NCBI GenBank assembly: GCA_910578935.1
Contig: CAJTSM010000026.1
Coordinates: 1-35,094, forward strand
DNA from: an uncultured Oscillibacter sp.
GTDB taxonomy: Bacteria; Bacillota; Clostridia; Oscillospirales; Oscillospiraceae
Length of the DNA: 35,094 nt
Reading direction: 5' to 3'
Below the pieces are notes generated by a model. It was not told the origin of the DNA. It saw only the letters and a list, made by a program, of their open reading frames with translations, and ran no database searches. Shown one piece after another: positions 24,934 to 33,233 of the stretch (position 1 is the stretch's first letter; every line of letters starts with the position of its first letter). The position numbers and the translations under genes were made by a program.

Positions 24934-25728
24934 TCAGCCGGTGATCCGGCGCTCTAAATCCGATTTCACCTGCATGTAGTTATGGAAGGGAATGGGCAGG
25001 ACCTCTCCGGTGATGATGGCCGCCTCATAGCGGCGGACCGACATGATGTAACGGCTGTTTACCGTATAGCAACGGTGAATGGGGCAGAAAGTTTCCGGCA
25101 GCATGGCGTTGACCTCGCTGATCCCCAGGTCGCTTTGAATGACCTTGTCCACGCAGTGAAACTCCGCCTTCCGGTTCCGGCTCTGCACGTAAAAGATCAT
25201 ATCCGGCTGGACAAACAGCGTCGTGCCTCCACAGGGGACGGCCAGCCGTTTTTTCGGCGGAACCTCCAGCAGGATGTCCCGGACAAACTGATAGGCGGAC
25301 ATCTCCAGCTTAGGGCCGCCTTCTCCCAGGGAAAAGGGATGGAAAAATTCGTAGTTGGCGTGAAGCAGCACCAGCTTGGTTTCCGTGCCGATAAGCTGAT
25401 ACAAAAATGTGTAGGAAGCGACGACGTTGTCCTCCTCCGGGCGGTCCTGGATGCAGGCCCGTACCTCCCCCATCACCGCCTGGCAGCGGGGGGTGAGGGA
25501 CAGAGGGGTGTACTCCTCCTGAAAAATCTGATAGGTTTTCTTCCGCTTCTCCACCCCGGCCTCCAGCCGGGCGCGGATGATGTCGCCGCCGATCAGCACC
25601 CGTCCCCCGGTGCCGAGCCATACGCTTTTTGAACAGAGGCGGGACAAATAGGGCTCTAAATTCCCGGCGTAGTAACCGTGGGTGATCTCCCGGCTGATGG
25701 CCACGGTATCCTCCAGTTGTCCGCTCAC
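24934..25728 (-). CDS. LytTR-domain transcriptional regulator with N-terminal SnoaL/NTF2-like domain
   Basis: 264 residues. The N-terminal about 140 residues read like a SnoaL/NTF2-like fold (ISREITHGYYAGNLEPYLSRL, WLGTGGRVLIGGDIIRARLE, VVASYTFLYQLIG), a small-ligand pocket in place of a phosphoreceiver. The C-terminal about 100 residues are a LytTR DNA-binding domain (DMIFYVQSRNRKAEFHC, FCPIHRCYTVNSRYIMSVRRYE, LPIPFHNYMQVKSDL). The start is GTG with GGGAGGGAG upstream. The lack of a nearby histidine kinase fits a one-component regulator that senses something directly. The operator is not known; a palindrome overlapping its own promoter is a candidate. Confidence 0.86.
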   Translation of the reverse strand: MSGQLEDTVAISREITHGYYAGNLEPYLSRLCSKSVWLGTGGRVLIGGDIIRARLEAGVEKRKKTYQIFQEEYTPLSLTPRCQAVMGEVRACIQDRPEEDNVVASYTFLYQLIGTETKLVLLHANYEFFHPFSLGEGGPKLEMSAYQFVRDILLEVPPKKRLAVPCGGTTLFVQPDMIFYVQSRNRKAEFHCVDKVIQSDLGISEVNAMLPETFCPIHRCYTVNSRYIMSVRRYEAAIITGEVLPIPFHNYMQVKSDLERRITG

Positions 25729-25750
25729 GGAACTCCCTCCCCTTTGTGAT

Positions 25751-25791
25751 TATTGTAACAATATTATACAATAACCGACGGGAAAAGGCAA
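25751..25791 (-). promoter_or_regulatory. SigA-type promoter and palindrome upstream of the LytTR gene
   Basis: On the minus strand: TTGCCT (25791-25786), a 17-base spacer and TATAAT (25768-25763). The perfect palindrome TATTGTAACAATA (25751-25763) abuts the -10, a natural place for autoregulation. Confidence 0.65.
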
Positions 25792-25861
25792 GGGGGAAAA
25801 GGTGATACCTTTAGGTTCAGCTAAAAATTTGATGCATTCCGTATGGGATTTCAGCGGTTCG

Positions 25862-26878
25862 TCACACGCCGCTGCGGTACTGCTCCGCCGTCAATTTGAC
25901 GCTGACGCCGCCGGGGCCCAGGGGCTTGGCCAGGACCTGGAGCTGGTTCTCCACGGGCTGGTTCTCGTCAATGAGGAAGGCCCGGGTGATTTTCCCGCCC
26001 GCCGGGAGGCAGATGCTGGAGAAGGCCTCCCCGTAGTCGCCTACCGTGCTGATGCGGTTTACCCAGATGGAGGCCTCCGACGTTCCCGTGTTCTCTATGG
26101 TGATGGCGGCGTATTTTCCCAGGAGGGATGTGAACGCGAAGGTGTGCTCGACGATGTATTCATCCTGGAAGGCCCGCCGGTCCATGGACCGGCCCGAGAT
26201 GCTGCCCAGGTTCATCTCCGCCGGGTCCACCTCGGTGTACATGCCCAGGGTCCTGCCGTACTCCGGTTTTGCCGACAAGATACTCTTGCTCCGGTCCCAC
26301 TGTTCCTTCTGGAGCTCCGGGTCGGGATTCGGGCCCCGGCCATCGAAGTAGGCGTTGGAGCTGGCTCCGTTGGGCCCGGTGATTTCAAAGCCCTCCGACG
26401 AGATGACCATATTTCCGTTTTCATCCGTAGAGCCGTGGAGGTTGAAGTCGTGGCGCTGGCGGCTGCAAAGGGCATCCCACTCCAGCTTTCCGTTCCCCTC
26501 CCAGTCGACGCCCTTGGCCCCGAACTCCAGCTGGTTGGCCTCCTCATGGAAGTTCACGCCGTCGGCCACGTCGAAGAGCTCCGCCACGGCAGTGGCCTCA
26601 ATGTAGTAATGAGTCTCCCCCTTGCTGTCGGCATAGGCCAAAACCTTGGGGGCCGTGCCGCCCTTCTCGGTGGTCAGGGTTTCGCCGGGGGCGATCTGCT
26701 GTTTCAGGAACACGCCCACGCCGACCTGGGCGGGCTCCACTCCGCCGGAGGCTGGGGCCTTGGAATCGCTGTTCGCCGCGAAGGACGCGGAAATCAGCCC
26801 GATCAGCAGGACCATGGTGACCATGCCCGCTATGAAGGAGGTATAGTTCCTTCTCATTTCTCGTTTGCCGTGACGCAT
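25862..26878 (-). CDS. Secreted or membrane-anchored protein of unknown function, part of the sigma-factor operon
   Basis: 338 residues. A basic start (MRHGKREMRR) and hydrophobic core (SFIAGMVTMVLLIGLISASFAA) form a signal peptide or anchor ending near residue 35. The mature part begins with a segment like the stalk or copper-amine-oxidase-like N-terminal domains (VGVFLKQQIAPGETL, KVLAYADSKGETHYYIEATAVAELF). The remainder is not recognised. AAAGGAG overlaps the stop codon of the preceding gene, 13 bases away, so it is co-translated with the anti-sigma-like gene. It may be the extracytoplasmic effector or signal of the sigma system; this is inferred from position only. Confidence 0.75.
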   Translation of the reverse strand: MRHGKREMRRNYTSFIAGMVTMVLLIGLISASFAANSDSKAPASGGVEPAQVGVGVFLKQQIAPGETLTTEKGGTAPKVLAYADSKGETHYYIEATAVAELFDVADGVNFHEEANQLEFGAKGVDWEGNGKLEWDALCSRQRHDFNLHGSTDENGNMVISSEGFEITGPNGASSNAYFDGRGPNPDPELQKEQWDRSKSILSAKPEYGRTLGMYTEVDPAEMNLGSISGRSMDRRAFQDEYIVEHTFAFTSLLGKYAAITIENTGTSEASIWVNRISTVGDYGEAFSSICLPAGGKITRAFLIDENQPVENQLQVLAKPLGPGGVSVKLTAEQYRSGV

Positions 26879-26891
26879 GATGGATTCTCCT

Positions 26892-27554
26892 TTACCATTT
26901 CATATTTTCCGCGATCCGAAACAGGTCCTCCCGCTCCAGACCCTTGGCGCTGAGCAGGAACACGTCGGCTCCATGGGTCCACAGGAGGCGGGACAGGGAG
27001 GTGTCCGGGTTATAGATGAGGATGGCGTCCTCCCCGTCCACCTCCACGTCCTCCAGGGTGAAGTTCCCCGCGAAGAGGCCGTTTTGTTCCTCCCCGTGCC
27101 ACTGATCTATATAGAAGTAGAGATTGTCCGAGTCCTCCTGGGAGTGGTAGGAAAAGACGGCGTGCCCTGTGGCCTTGGTTTTGTCCGGGTCCCGGACAAA
27201 GCCCTCCGGGGCCCAGCCCGGGGTCAGGGGACGGAAGGGCAGGTCCACGCCCGTGTCCTTGGGCCGGGCGAAATAGCTGACCATGCCGTCCTCCTGGGCG
27301 GCGTAAACCCGGTAGTTGTCGGGCCGCTCCGCCCCCGCGCCAAAGGCCAGCAGGGCCGCAAGGGCCGCGACGGCCGCCGCCAGCAGGGCCAGGGTCTTCC
27401 AGCGCCGCTTTCTCCGCCGCAGAACCGGGGCCATGGACGCCTCAAAGGTCAGGGAAAAGTCGTGCCCGCAGTCCTCCCGTCCGGGGAGGGTATCCAGCCA
27501 GCGCTCCGCCGCCTCGGGGGCCGCGGCGTACAGCATCTCGTCGGTGATGTTCAA
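26892..27554 (-). CDS. Anti-sigma-factor-like membrane protein with DUF4367 domain
   Basis: 220 residues. A cytoplasmic part of about 52 residues, a single membrane helix (TLALLAAAVAALAALLAFGAG, about 53-73), and an external DUF4367-type domain (LTPGWAPEGFVRD, EVDGEDAILIYNP, LEREDLFRIAENMKW). The start is TTG at 27554 and overlaps the sigma-factor stop by four bases (TTGA), so translation is coupled. Position behind an ECF sigma gene and the topology together make it the likely anti-sigma factor. The N-terminal part lacks an obvious zinc-binding HxxxCxxC motif. Confidence 0.82.
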   Translation of the reverse strand: MNITDEMLYAAAPEAAERWLDTLPGREDCGHDFSLTFEASMAPVLRRRKRRWKTLALLAAAVAALAALLAFGAGAERPDNYRVYAAQEDGMVSYFARPKDTGVDLPFRPLTPGWAPEGFVRDPDKTKATGHAVFSYHSQEDSDNLYFYIDQWHGEEQNGLFAGNFTLEDVEVDGEDAILIYNPDTSLSRLLWTHGADVFLLSAKGLEREDLFRIAENMKW

Positions 27555-28066
27555 ACGATTTCCCCCCTTTCCACCAGCTCCTCCGCCAGCTTCCTCTTGG
27601 CTCTGGCGAGAATCTGGCGCACGTTTGCCGCCGTGGTCCCCAGGAGCTGCCCCACCTCGGCGGCGGAATAGCCGTTGTAGTACTTCAGCAGCAGCGCCTC
27701 CCGGTACCGGGGAGGCAGGGCCGCCATAGCCCCCGCCAGGGTCCCGTCGGAGGGCGGCGGGGCGCAGCCGGGGAAGCTTTCTTCCTCCAGCTCCACCTCC
27801 GGCCGCCGCCGCTGGGCCCGGTAGAGGTCGATGGCCTTCCGCTCCGCCGTCACGGCGGCCAGATGCCGGGCCTGGGGACCCAGCTCCGGAGGAAGGCGGC
27901 AGTTTGCGAGACTGAGGAAGGCCAGATGCACTGCGTCCTCCGCGTCCTGGTCATTTTGCAGGACGCGGTTTGCCACATGGAACATCAGCCCCCGGTAGGC
28001 GCTGTACATCGCCTCGAACCGCGTCCGGTCCTGGGGGTCGTCTATGGCCTGTAGGTAAATCAGCAT
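27551..28066 (-). CDS. ECF-type RNA polymerase sigma factor
   Basis: 171 residues with sigma region 2 (RFEAMYSAYRGLMFHVANRVLQNDQDAEDAVHLAFL) and region 4 (LPPRYREALLLKYYNGYSAAEVGQLLGTTAANVRQILARAKRKL), the HTH that reads the -35. No region 1 or 3, as for ECF factors. It is the first gene of a three-gene operon with its anti-sigma-like partner and a secreted protein. ATG with AAAGGAGGCGG upstream. The SigA promoter upstream means that basal expression does not need the factor itself. Confidence 0.92.
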   Translation of the reverse strand: MLIYLQAIDDPQDRTRFEAMYSAYRGLMFHVANRVLQNDQDAEDAVHLAFLSLANCRLPPELGPQARHLAAVTAERKAIDLYRAQRRRPEVELEEESFPGCAPPPSDGTLAGAMAALPPRYREALLLKYYNGYSAAEVGQLLGTTAANVRQILARAKRKLAEELVERGEIV

Positions 28067-28152
28067 CCCGCCGCCTCCTTTCGTCTCTACTCTCTTAAAC
28101 GCTCCGGCGGGGCGGAACGTGACGCGCTGGAGAAAAAATTTTATCCCGGTTG

Positions 28153-28181
28153 ATTGTACGCCGGATCGGGGCGGATGTCAA
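28153..28181 (-). promoter_or_regulatory. SigA-type promoter for the ECF sigma operon
   Basis: On the minus strand: TTGACA (28181-28176), a 17-base spacer and TACAAT (28158-28153). The -35 sits right behind the nifJ terminator. No ECF-type AAC/CGT promoter is evident in the leader. Confidence 0.72.
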
Positions 28182-28184
28182 AAA

Positions 28185-28213
28185 ACAGCCCCACGCCTAA
28201 GGCGCGGGGCTGT
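28185..28213 (-). terminator. Terminator after nifJ
   Basis: ACAGCCCC(A)CGCC pairs with GGCGCGGGGCTGT around a 3-base loop, followed on the minus strand by a T run (TTTTTT). It overlaps the edge of the sigma-operon promoter. Confidence 0.85.
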
Positions 28214-28237
28214 AAAACAGGGATAGCCGGTGGCCGG

Positions 28238-31200
28238 TCACGTCTTTTCCTGGTCGTGAATGGGATAGTCCTCCAGCACATCCAGGAGCCGGGAGTAATC
28301 CTGGGAAGCCAAGTGGGTGTACCGGGCCCAGCGGTTCCGGCACTGGTTCCGGGCCTCCACCAGCAACGCCTCCGCCGCCTCGGGGAAGGTCCTTTGCAGG
28401 GAGTTGAACCGGACCTCCCCCATGAAGAACTCCCGGAGGTCGTACCGGGGCTCCTTAAAGTCCAGCATGAAGGGGTTCTTCCCCTCCAGTTTCAGCTTGG
28501 GGTCATAGCGGTAGAGGACCCAATAGCCGCTGCGCACCGCCAGCTTGGCCTCCTCCTGGGCCCAGGCCATGCCCTTGACAATGCCGTGGTTGATGCAGGG
28601 GGCGTAGGCCACAATCAGGGACGGCCCGTCGTGGGCCTCCGCCTCTCGGAGGGCCTTGATGTACTGGGCGGGGTCCGCTCCCAGGGCCACGGAGGCCACG
28701 TACACGTTCTGGTACTGCGTCGCCAGCATCCCTAAGTCCTTCTTCTCCGTCCGCTTGCCCGCGGCGGCAAACTGGGCCACCGCGCCGAAGGGCGTGGCCT
28801 TGGAGGACTGCCCGCCGGTGTTGGAGTAGACCTCCGTATCCACCACCAGGATGTTCACATCCTCCCCGGAGGCCAGCACGTGGTCCAGCCCGCCGTAGCC
28901 GATGTCATAGGCCCAGCCGTCCCCGCCGTACATCCACATGCTCTTTTTCACCAGCTGGTCCTGGGCCTTGCGGACGGCCTCGACGCGCTCCCCGGTTTCG
29001 GAAGTGTTTTTCAAAGCGTCGATCACCTCGTCGCTCAATTCAATGGTCCGCTGTTTGTCCTCGAAGCCCTCCAGCCAAGCGGAGAGGGCGGTTTTCAGGG
29101 TTTCGTCCTTCGTCTCCTCCAGCAGCTCCCGGGCCTCCCGCTGGAGGTGGAGGCGCTGCTGGCGGACGCTGAGGACCATGCCCAGGGAGTACTCGGCGTT
29201 ATTCTCAAAGAGGGAGTTGGAGAGGGCCGGGCCCCTTCCGTTGGGCTTGGTCGTGTAGGGATAACTGGGCACGCTGAACCCCCAAGCCTGGGTGCAGCCC
29301 GTGGCGTTGGCCACCACCATGCGCTCTCCGAAGAGCTGGGTCAGGAGCTTCATGTAAGGCGTCTCGCCGCAGCCCGCGCAGGCCCCGGAGAACTCAAGCA
29401 GGGGCTGCTCGTACTGGCTGCCCTTGACGGTGAACTTGTTCATGGGGTTTTGCTTGGGGGAGAGGGAGAGGCTGTAATCCCAACCCATCTGCTGGGGCAT
29501 CTCCTCCTCAATGGGCTTCATGACGATGGCCTTTTCCTTGGCGATACAAGCGGCGGCGCAGGTGCCGCACCCGGTGCAGTCCAGGGGGTCCACCTGGATG
29601 CGGAAGCGAAGGCCCTCGAAACCCTTGCCCTTGGCCTCGCGGGTAACATAGCCCTCCGGGGCCTTTTGGACTTCCTCCTTATTCAAGAGGAAAGGCCGGA
29701 TCGCGGCGTGGGGGCACATAAGGGAACACAGGTTACAGCCGATGCAGTTCTCCGGAAGCCAGCTGGCCACATGGGATGCAAAGCCCCGCTTTTCGTATCT
29801 GGACGTGGACAAGGGGACGCTGCCGTCCGCCGCGTCTCTAAACACGCTGACGGGGAGGCTGTCGCCCTTCTGGGCGTTGACGGCCCGCATGACCGTGCGG
29901 ACATACCAGGGGGAGGAGGTGTCCTTCTCCTCCGGCTCGTCCACAAGGTTGGCCCAGGCGGCGGGGACGGTGATTTCATGGAGGCCCGTCAGTCCCGCGT
30001 CCACGGCGGCGCAGTTCATGCTGACCACCTTTTCGCCCTTGCGGCCATAGGTCTTTTGGATGGCGGACTTCATGTAGTCCACAGCCTGGTCCACCGGGAG
30101 CACGCCGCTGAGCTTGAAGAAAGCGGCCTGCAAGACGCTGTTGGTCCGGTTCCCCAGGCCGATCGCTTCGGCGGCGGAGCCCGCGTCGATGGTGTAGAAC
30201 TTCGCCTTTCGCTCCGCCAGGAGGCGCTTGACCTTGTTGGGGAGGTGGGCCTCCAGGTCCGCGTCGGGCCAGTTGCAGTTGAGAAGGAAGGTCCCGCCGG
30301 GCTTCAACTCGTTTACAATATCGTATTTGGCGATATAGCTCTGGTTGTGGCAGGCAATGAAGTCCGCCATGGTAACGTAGTAAGTAGAGAGAATCGGGGT
30401 GTGGCCGAAACGGAGGTGGCTTTTCGTCACGCCGCCGGACTTCTTGGTATCGTACTCAAAATATGCCTGGACATATTGGTCCGTGTTGTCTCCAATGATT
30501 TTGATGGAGTTTTTGTTGGCCCCCACGGTGCCGTCGGACCCCAGGCCCCAGAACTTGCAGCTGATGGTCCGCTCGTCGGCGGTAACCACGTTTTCCCCGA
30601 CGGGCAGGGAGTGGAAGGTTACGTCGTCGGTGATGCCCACGGAAAAGTGGTCCTTTTGCTCCCCGGCCATGTTGTCATAGACGGCAATCATCTGGGCGGG
30701 GGTGGTGTCTTTGCTGGAGAGGCCGTACCGCCCGCCCAGCACTTGGACCCGGCGGCTGCCGTGCTGGAGGACGGAGCAGACGTCCTTATAAAGGGGTTCG
30801 CCTCCCGCGCCGGGCTCTTTGGTCCGGTCCAGCACGGTTAGGAGGCGGCAGCTCTCCGGCAGAGCGGCCAGGAAGTGCCTGGCGCTGAAGGGCCGGTACA
30901 ACCGGACCTGGAGGAAGCCCACCTTGCGGCCCTGGGCGTTCAGATACCGGACCACCTCCTGGAGGCAGCCGGAAACGCTGCCCATGGCAACCACCACCTG
31001 TTCGGCCTCCGGATCGCCGTAGTAGTTGAAGAGCTTGTAGTCCCGCCCCGTCAGGGCGGACATTTGAGACAGGTAGTCCTCCACAATGCCGGGGACGGCG
31101 TCGTAGTAGGGATTCACCGCCTCCCGGAGCTGGAAGGCCGTGTCCGGATTGATGACGGTGGAGCGCATCAGGGGATGTTCACTGTTCAGGGCATTGGCCC

Positions 31201-31804
31201 GGAAGCGGTCCAAAGCCTCCCGGTCCAGCATCTTCGCTAAATCGCCATAGTCCAGCACATCGATCTTCTGGATCTCGTGGGAGGTCCGGAAGCCGTCGAA
31301 GAAGTGCATGAAGGGCACCCGGCTTCGGATGGCGGAGAGATGGGCCACCGCCGACAGGTCCATGCACTCCTGAACGCAGGAGGAGGCCAACTGGGCAAAG
31401 CCCGTCTGGCGGCAGGCCATCACGTCGGAGTGATCGCCGAAGATGGAAAAGGCGCTGGTGCCCACGGTCCGGGCGGCGACATGGATGACGCCGGGGAGAA
31501 GCTGGCCGGAAATGCGGTACAGGGGCGGCACCATCAGCATCAATCCCTGGCTGGCGGTGTAGCTGGTGGTGAGGGCTCCGGCCTCCAGCGACCCGTGCAT
31601 GGCTCCGCAGGCCCCGGCTTCGCTCTGCATTTCCATGAGGCGCACCGGCTGGCCGAAGATATTTTTCATCCCGTTGGCGGCCCAGGTATCCACATGCTCC
31701 GCCATGGGGCTGGAGGGCGTGATCGGATAGATCGTGGCAACCTCGGTAAAAGCGTAACTGGCATAAGCGGCGGCCTCGTTGCCGTCCATGGTCTTGCGTT
31801 TCAT
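28238..31804 (-). CDS. nifJ: Pyruvate:ferredoxin (flavodoxin) oxidoreductase, single-chain
   Basis: 1188 residues, the usual size. It converts pyruvate and CoA to acetyl-CoA and CO2, passing electrons to ferredoxin. Order seen: N-terminal domain (MDGNEAAAYASYAFTEVATIYPITPSSPMAEHVD), the middle gamma and CoA domains, two [4Fe-4S] motifs (CIGCNLCSLMCPH and CTGCGTCAAACIAKEK), then the TPP domain (MYGGDGWAYDIGYGG, VDTEVYSNTGGQSSKATPFG). An additional CAGCGETPY motif ligates the third cluster. The start at 31804 is fixed by AGAAGGGGGAGC and by homology. The frame stays open far upstream, but that is antisense to guaA and not part of the gene. It is monocistronic. Confidence 0.97.
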   Translation of the reverse strand: MKRKTMDGNEAAAYASYAFTEVATIYPITPSSPMAEHVDTWAANGMKNIFGQPVRLMEMQSEAGACGAMHGSLEAGALTTSYTASQGLMLMVPPLYRISGQLLPGVIHVAARTVGTSAFSIFGDHSDVMACRQTGFAQLASSCVQECMDLSAVAHLSAIRSRVPFMHFFDGFRTSHEIQKIDVLDYGDLAKMLDREALDRFRANALNSEHPLMRSTVINPDTAFQLREAVNPYYDAVPGIVEDYLSQMSALTGRDYKLFNYYGDPEAEQVVVAMGSVSGCLQEVVRYLNAQGRKVGFLQVRLYRPFSARHFLAALPESCRLLTVLDRTKEPGAGGEPLYKDVCSVLQHGSRRVQVLGGRYGLSSKDTTPAQMIAVYDNMAGEQKDHFSVGITDDVTFHSLPVGENVVTADERTISCKFWGLGSDGTVGANKNSIKIIGDNTDQYVQAYFEYDTKKSGGVTKSHLRFGHTPILSTYYVTMADFIACHNQSYIAKYDIVNELKPGGTFLLNCNWPDADLEAHLPNKVKRLLAERKAKFYTIDAGSAAEAIGLGNRTNSVLQAAFFKLSGVLPVDQAVDYMKSAIQKTYGRKGEKVVSMNCAAVDAGLTGLHEITVPAAWANLVDEPEEKDTSSPWYVRTVMRAVNAQKGDSLPVSVFRDAADGSVPLSTSRYEKRGFASHVASWLPENCIGCNLCSLMCPHAAIRPFLLNKEEVQKAPEGYVTREAKGKGFEGLRFRIQVDPLDCTGCGTCAAACIAKEKAIVMKPIEEEMPQQMGWDYSLSLSPKQNPMNKFTVKGSQYEQPLLEFSGACAGCGETPYMKLLTQLFGERMVVANATGCTQAWGFSVPSYPYTTKPNGRGPALSNSLFENNAEYSLGMVLSVRQQRLHLQREARELLEETKDETLKTALSAWLEGFEDKQRTIELSDEVIDALKNTSETGERVEAVRKAQDQLVKKSMWMYGGDGWAYDIGYGGLDHVLASGEDVNILVVDTEVYSNTGGQSSKATPFGAVAQFAAAGKRTEKKDLGMLATQYQNVYVASVALGADPAQYIKALREAEAHDGPSLIVAYAPCINHGIVKGMAWAQEEAKLAVRSGYWVLYRYDPKLKLEGKNPFMLDFKEPRYDLREFFMGEVRFNSLQRTFPEAAEALLVEARNQCRNRWARYTHLASQDYSRLLDVLEDYPIHDQEKT

Positions 31805-31867
31805 AATAGCTCCCCCTTCTCTGATCTGCCCGGTGCGCTCACATCCGGGTTCCAAATTCATATGTCT

Positions 31868-31896
31868 ATTATGGCACGCAGACATCAGACTGTCAA
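31868..31896 (-). promoter_or_regulatory. SigA-type promoter for nifJ
   Basis: On the minus strand: perfect TTGACA (31896-31891), a 17-base spacer and CATAAT (31873-31868). Strong, as expected for an abundant enzyme. Confidence 0.8.
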
Positions 31897-31967
31897 GACG
31901 CGACTTTTCCAATCTTTTCCGCCCAAGGTTCTTCGGGAAGCTCCGGCTTTCTCTCCTTTCATTATAG

Positions 31968-31996
31968 TTGCTTTCCCAGTCAAAATATGATATAAC
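31968..31996 (+). promoter_or_regulatory. SigA-type promoter for the GMP synthase gene
   Basis: TTGCTT (31968-31973), a 17-base spacer and TATAAC (31991-31996), about 45 bases before the start codon. Confidence 0.7.
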
Positions 31997-32041
31997 AGCT
32001 CTTGGAAGAAACTGCGTAAATTTTACGATGGAGGACAGTTT

Positions 32042-33022
32042 ATGAACAACAACATCCGTCCCGCGGACATGAAGCGGATTCACACTACGGAGCTGGCGGA
32101 GGCGTTCATTGCCGAACAGGTGGCTCAGGTCCGGGCCCAAGTGGGAAGCAAGAACGTGCTGTTGGCCCTCTCCGGCGGCGTGGACTCCTCCGTAGTGGCC
32201 GCGCTGTTGATCAAGGCCATTGGAAAGCAGCTGGTCTGCGTCCACGTGAACCACGGCCTGATGCGCAAAGGGGAGAGCGAGCAGGTCATTGAGGTGTTTA
32301 AAAATCAGCTGGACGCCAATTTGATTTATGTGGACGCCACGGACCGCTTCCTGGACCTGCTGGCCGGCGTAGACGAGCCGGAGCGGAAGCGAAAGATCAT
32401 CGGCGGTGAATTTATCAAGGTCTTTGATGAAGAGGCCCGGAAACTGGAGGGCATCTCCTTTCTGGCCCAAGGGACCATCTACCCTGACATTTTGGAGAGC
32501 GACGGTGTGAAAGCTCACCACAACGTGGGCGGCCTGCCGGAGGACATGAACTTTGAGCTGGTGGAGCCCGTGAAGCTCCTCTTTAAGGATGAGGTCCGGG
32601 TGGTGGGCCGGGCCCTGGGCCTGCCGGTTTCCATGGTGGAGCGCCAGCCCTTCCCGGGACCGGGCCTGGGCGTACGCTGCCTGGGGGCCATCACCCGGGA
32701 CCGCCTGGCGGCCCTGCGGGAGTCCGACGCGATCCTCCGGGAGGAATTTAGCAAGGCGGGCCTGGCGGAAAAGGTGTGGCAGTTCTTCACGGTAGTGCCG
32801 GACTTCCGGTCCACCGGCGTGCGGGACGGCAAGCGGGCTTTCGACTGGCCGGTCATCATCCGGGCCGTCAACACAGTAGACGCCATGACGGCCACCGTGC
32901 CGGAGATTCCCTGGGCGGTACTCCAGACGATTACGGACCGGATTCTGGCGGAGGTGCCGGGCGTGTGCCGGGTGCTGTACGACCTGACGCCGAAGCCGGT
33001 GGGGACCATTGAGTGGGAATGA
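32042..33022 (+). CDS. guaA: GMP synthase ATP-pyrophosphatase subunit without glutamine amidotransferase domain
   Basis: 326 residues, the ATP-PPase and dimerisation half of GuaA. It adenylylates XMP and replaces the AMP with ammonia to make GMP. The PP-loop SGGVDSS is at residues 44-50; HVNHGLMRKGE, FLAQGTIYPDILES, KAHHNVGGLPEDM, RQPFPGPGLGVRCLGAI and the C-terminal PKPVGTIEWE are all family hallmarks. Ordinary bacterial GuaA is about 510-525 residues with a glutaminase domain in front; here the start (ATG with GGAGG seven bases before) and the upstream promoter leave no room for it. A separate GATase elsewhere (archaeal-like split enzyme) or direct use of ammonia are the alternatives. The 3' end is the junction with an integrative element. 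Confidence 0.93.
   Translation: MNNNIRPADMKRIHTTELAEAFIAEQVAQVRAQVGSKNVLLALSGGVDSSVVAALLIKAIGKQLVCVHVNHGLMRKGESEQVIEVFKNQLDANLIYVDATDRFLDLLAGVDEPERKRKIIGGEFIKVFDEEARKLEGISFLAQGTIYPDILESDGVKAHHNVGGLPEDMNFELVEPVKLLFKDEVRVVGRALGLPVSMVERQPFPGPGLGVRCLGAITRDRLAALRESDAILREEFSKAGLAEKVWQFFTVVPDFRSTGVRDGKRAFDWPVIIRAVNTVDAMTATVPEIPWAVLQTITDRILAEVPGVCRVLYDLTPKPVGTIEWE
33008..33022 (+). other. Probable attL: 3' end of guaA used as integration site
   Basis: The last codons of guaA (encoding TIEWE and the stop) are a known target of tyrosine integrases of genomic islands. Everything downstream is mobile-element type (repressor, excisionase-like, integrase). The exact crossover bases cannot be fixed without the other end. 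Confidence 0.55.
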
Positions 33023-33079
33023 GTTTTTGAAGTCCTGAACCCGTTGCGGCACAACGAATAGACGGTTTTGCGCTCCTCT

Positions 33080-33100
33080 TTTGATAACGATTTGATAACG
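33080..33100 (+). repeat. Direct repeats TTTGATAACG near the element end
   Basis: TTTGATAACG occurs at 33080-33089 and 33091-33100, an 11-base period equal to one helical turn. They lie about 60-80 bases from the guaA junction. This is the pattern of arm-type sites bound by the N-terminal domain of Tn916/lambda-like integrases. Confidence 0.5.
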
Positions 33101-33190
33101 CTCCCCATAGGCCGTATCATTCTGTATCCCCGGTGGATTGCAGGTGAAAAGTGTTCCTTTGCGGCTTGTGGGTGACAAAATCCATATTAG

Positions 33191-33226
33191 AAAGCCCTTA
33201 CCGATGGCAACGTCGGTAAGGGCTTT
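33191..33226. terminator. Terminator at the 3' end of the element repressor gene
   Basis: AAAGCCCTTACCGA (33191-33204) pairs with TCGGTAAGGGCTTT (33213-33226). The T run is better on the plus strand, so it may also shield the element from guaA transcription. Confidence 0.75.
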
Positions 33227-33233
33227 TTGCTGT

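Noticed and set aside
28880..30841. 653-codon plus-strand frame opposite nifJ
   Set aside because: Antisense shadow of a well-recognised enzyme gene.
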